The notes beneath the pieces were generated by a model, which saw only the letters and a list, made by a program, of their open reading frames with translations, had not been told where the DNA came from and did no database searches. From Leptasterias polaris (taxonomy: Eukaryota > Echinodermata > Asteroidea > Forcipulatida > Asteriidae), in contig JAZGTN010000035.1 in NCBI GenBank assembly GCA_037783415.1, forward strand, positions 4,092,001 to 4,156,000: a stretch of DNA of 64,000 bases, given 5' to 3'. The position numbers were made by a program, and so were the translations under genes. Positions 63,166-64,000 of the stretch are shown piece by piece (within the stretch, counting starts at the first letter, position 1; each line of letters starts with the position of its first letter).

Positions 63166-64000
63166 ATTTAATAATAAGAACAATAATAAATGTATTAAAA
63201 TAGCGCCAAATTACTAAAGGGTACAAGGTGCTCTAAAAGTAGGGTCATAGATTGGTAACTATACTCCAAAAAGTTAATGACCATCAAAACTTACTTGGTG
63301 TGAAGTACTGCAGAGAGACTGTCCGACAGTAGGGAAAAACTTTGGATAAGGCGCATAAAGACCACTCAGCCCCATGGTTTGAATATCCAAGAAGGAATTG
63401 ACTAATAACCTTTTGTTTTTGCCTTCTCCTTTTCCCACACAGTTATCCACTTTATTAGTCCGCCCTTCATTGTATTAACTAATTATTTACCTCTCTTCTA
63501 ACCTTCCATTTTGTCCTTTGTGTTCCCAACTTCTTGTGGTCAAGCTATCCCCTTCCCTTCATAACCCCCCCCCCCCCCCCTTTGTCTTCATAATCCCTGC
63601 TAACCCCCTGCCTTCTCTGAATGCTTTCTGCTTTTCTCCCTCCACTCTCTCTATTCATGTATTTCCACTTGACTACTCTTGCAACTCTTGTCTGCTTGTA
63701 TGTGTGTTGTGTGTTGTCATTTAGCCTTCGAGAAAGACTCTGCTAGGGTCGAAACGTCAGGCCACTAACTTATTTTTTGCATTTATACCACAGGTCCTTT
63801 TGGTTGGTAAGCAGTTTGCAACAGCTAATTCTATTTTCTCAAGTACTGCAGCTGTTAAACTATTTTTTTGAAATGATCCCCTTCAAAGTAATACGGTTGT
63901 GATCATTTTTCACCCAAAAACATCTGAATCTGAGAAACGATTCATGCATGAATCGTTTCTCAGATTTCTGAGGGTTGGTGTCCATTCGCGGATACAGTTG
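63166..64000. other. Right edge: KRI1 intron or upstream sequence
   Basis: Holds the candidate 13-nt KRI1 exon (63295-63307), a C16 run at 63565-63580, and a 40-bp perfect palindrome at 63927-63966 within what looks like a miniature element cut by the window edge. No other KRI1 exon was recognised. Confidence 0.5.

Overview
The window is nuclear DNA from an animal, most probably a sea star or a close echinoderm relative. The main evidence is an intronless-ORF neuropeptide precursor at 22851-23651 with six Lys-Arg-flanked peptides that begin Ala-Asn, the hallmark of the echinoderm AN-peptide family. Genes have GT/AG introns, coding exons are sparse, and the DNA between them is AT-rich and crowded with small repeats. 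I recognise three protein genes. No CRISPR array, rRNA gene, operon or convincing free-standing tRNA gene is visible.

Layout. Positions 1-22838 hold no recognisable gene, only short inverted-repeat elements, simple repeats and unclassified sequence. The last exon of the AN-peptide precursor gene lies on the plus strand at 22839 to about 24300. From 24300 to 37177 there is again no recognisable gene. From 37178 to 57697 on the minus strand lies a complete Wntless (WLS/GPR177) gene. I could join 12 coding exons across consistent splice phases into a 548-residue protein, close to the 541 residues of the human protein. Its introns carry many repeats, including a 12 x 18 bp minisatellite, a partial duplication of exon 4 and a head-to-head pair of tRNA-like repeats. 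A short intergenic stretch (57698-60261) separates WLS from the 3' end of a KRI1 homologue on the minus strand (60262 to at least 62425). Three KRI1 coding exons are certain and a possible 13-nt exon lies at 63295-63307. The N-terminal part of KRI1 was not found and probably lies beyond the right edge.

The three genes are functionally unrelated: a secreted neuropeptide precursor, a Wnt-secretion membrane receptor and a nucleolar 40S-ribosome assembly factor. The rest of the window is dominated by non-autonomous repeats. These include a family with an internal tRNA-Lys-like unit (at least seven copies), tRNA-Leu-like SINEs, TTAA-flanked piggyBac-like miniature elements, TA-flanked elements with long terminal inverted repeats, foldback elements and more than a dozen pure poly-C or poly-G runs of 11-26 bases. 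All calls come from reading the sequence and from memory of the protein families; no database search was run.
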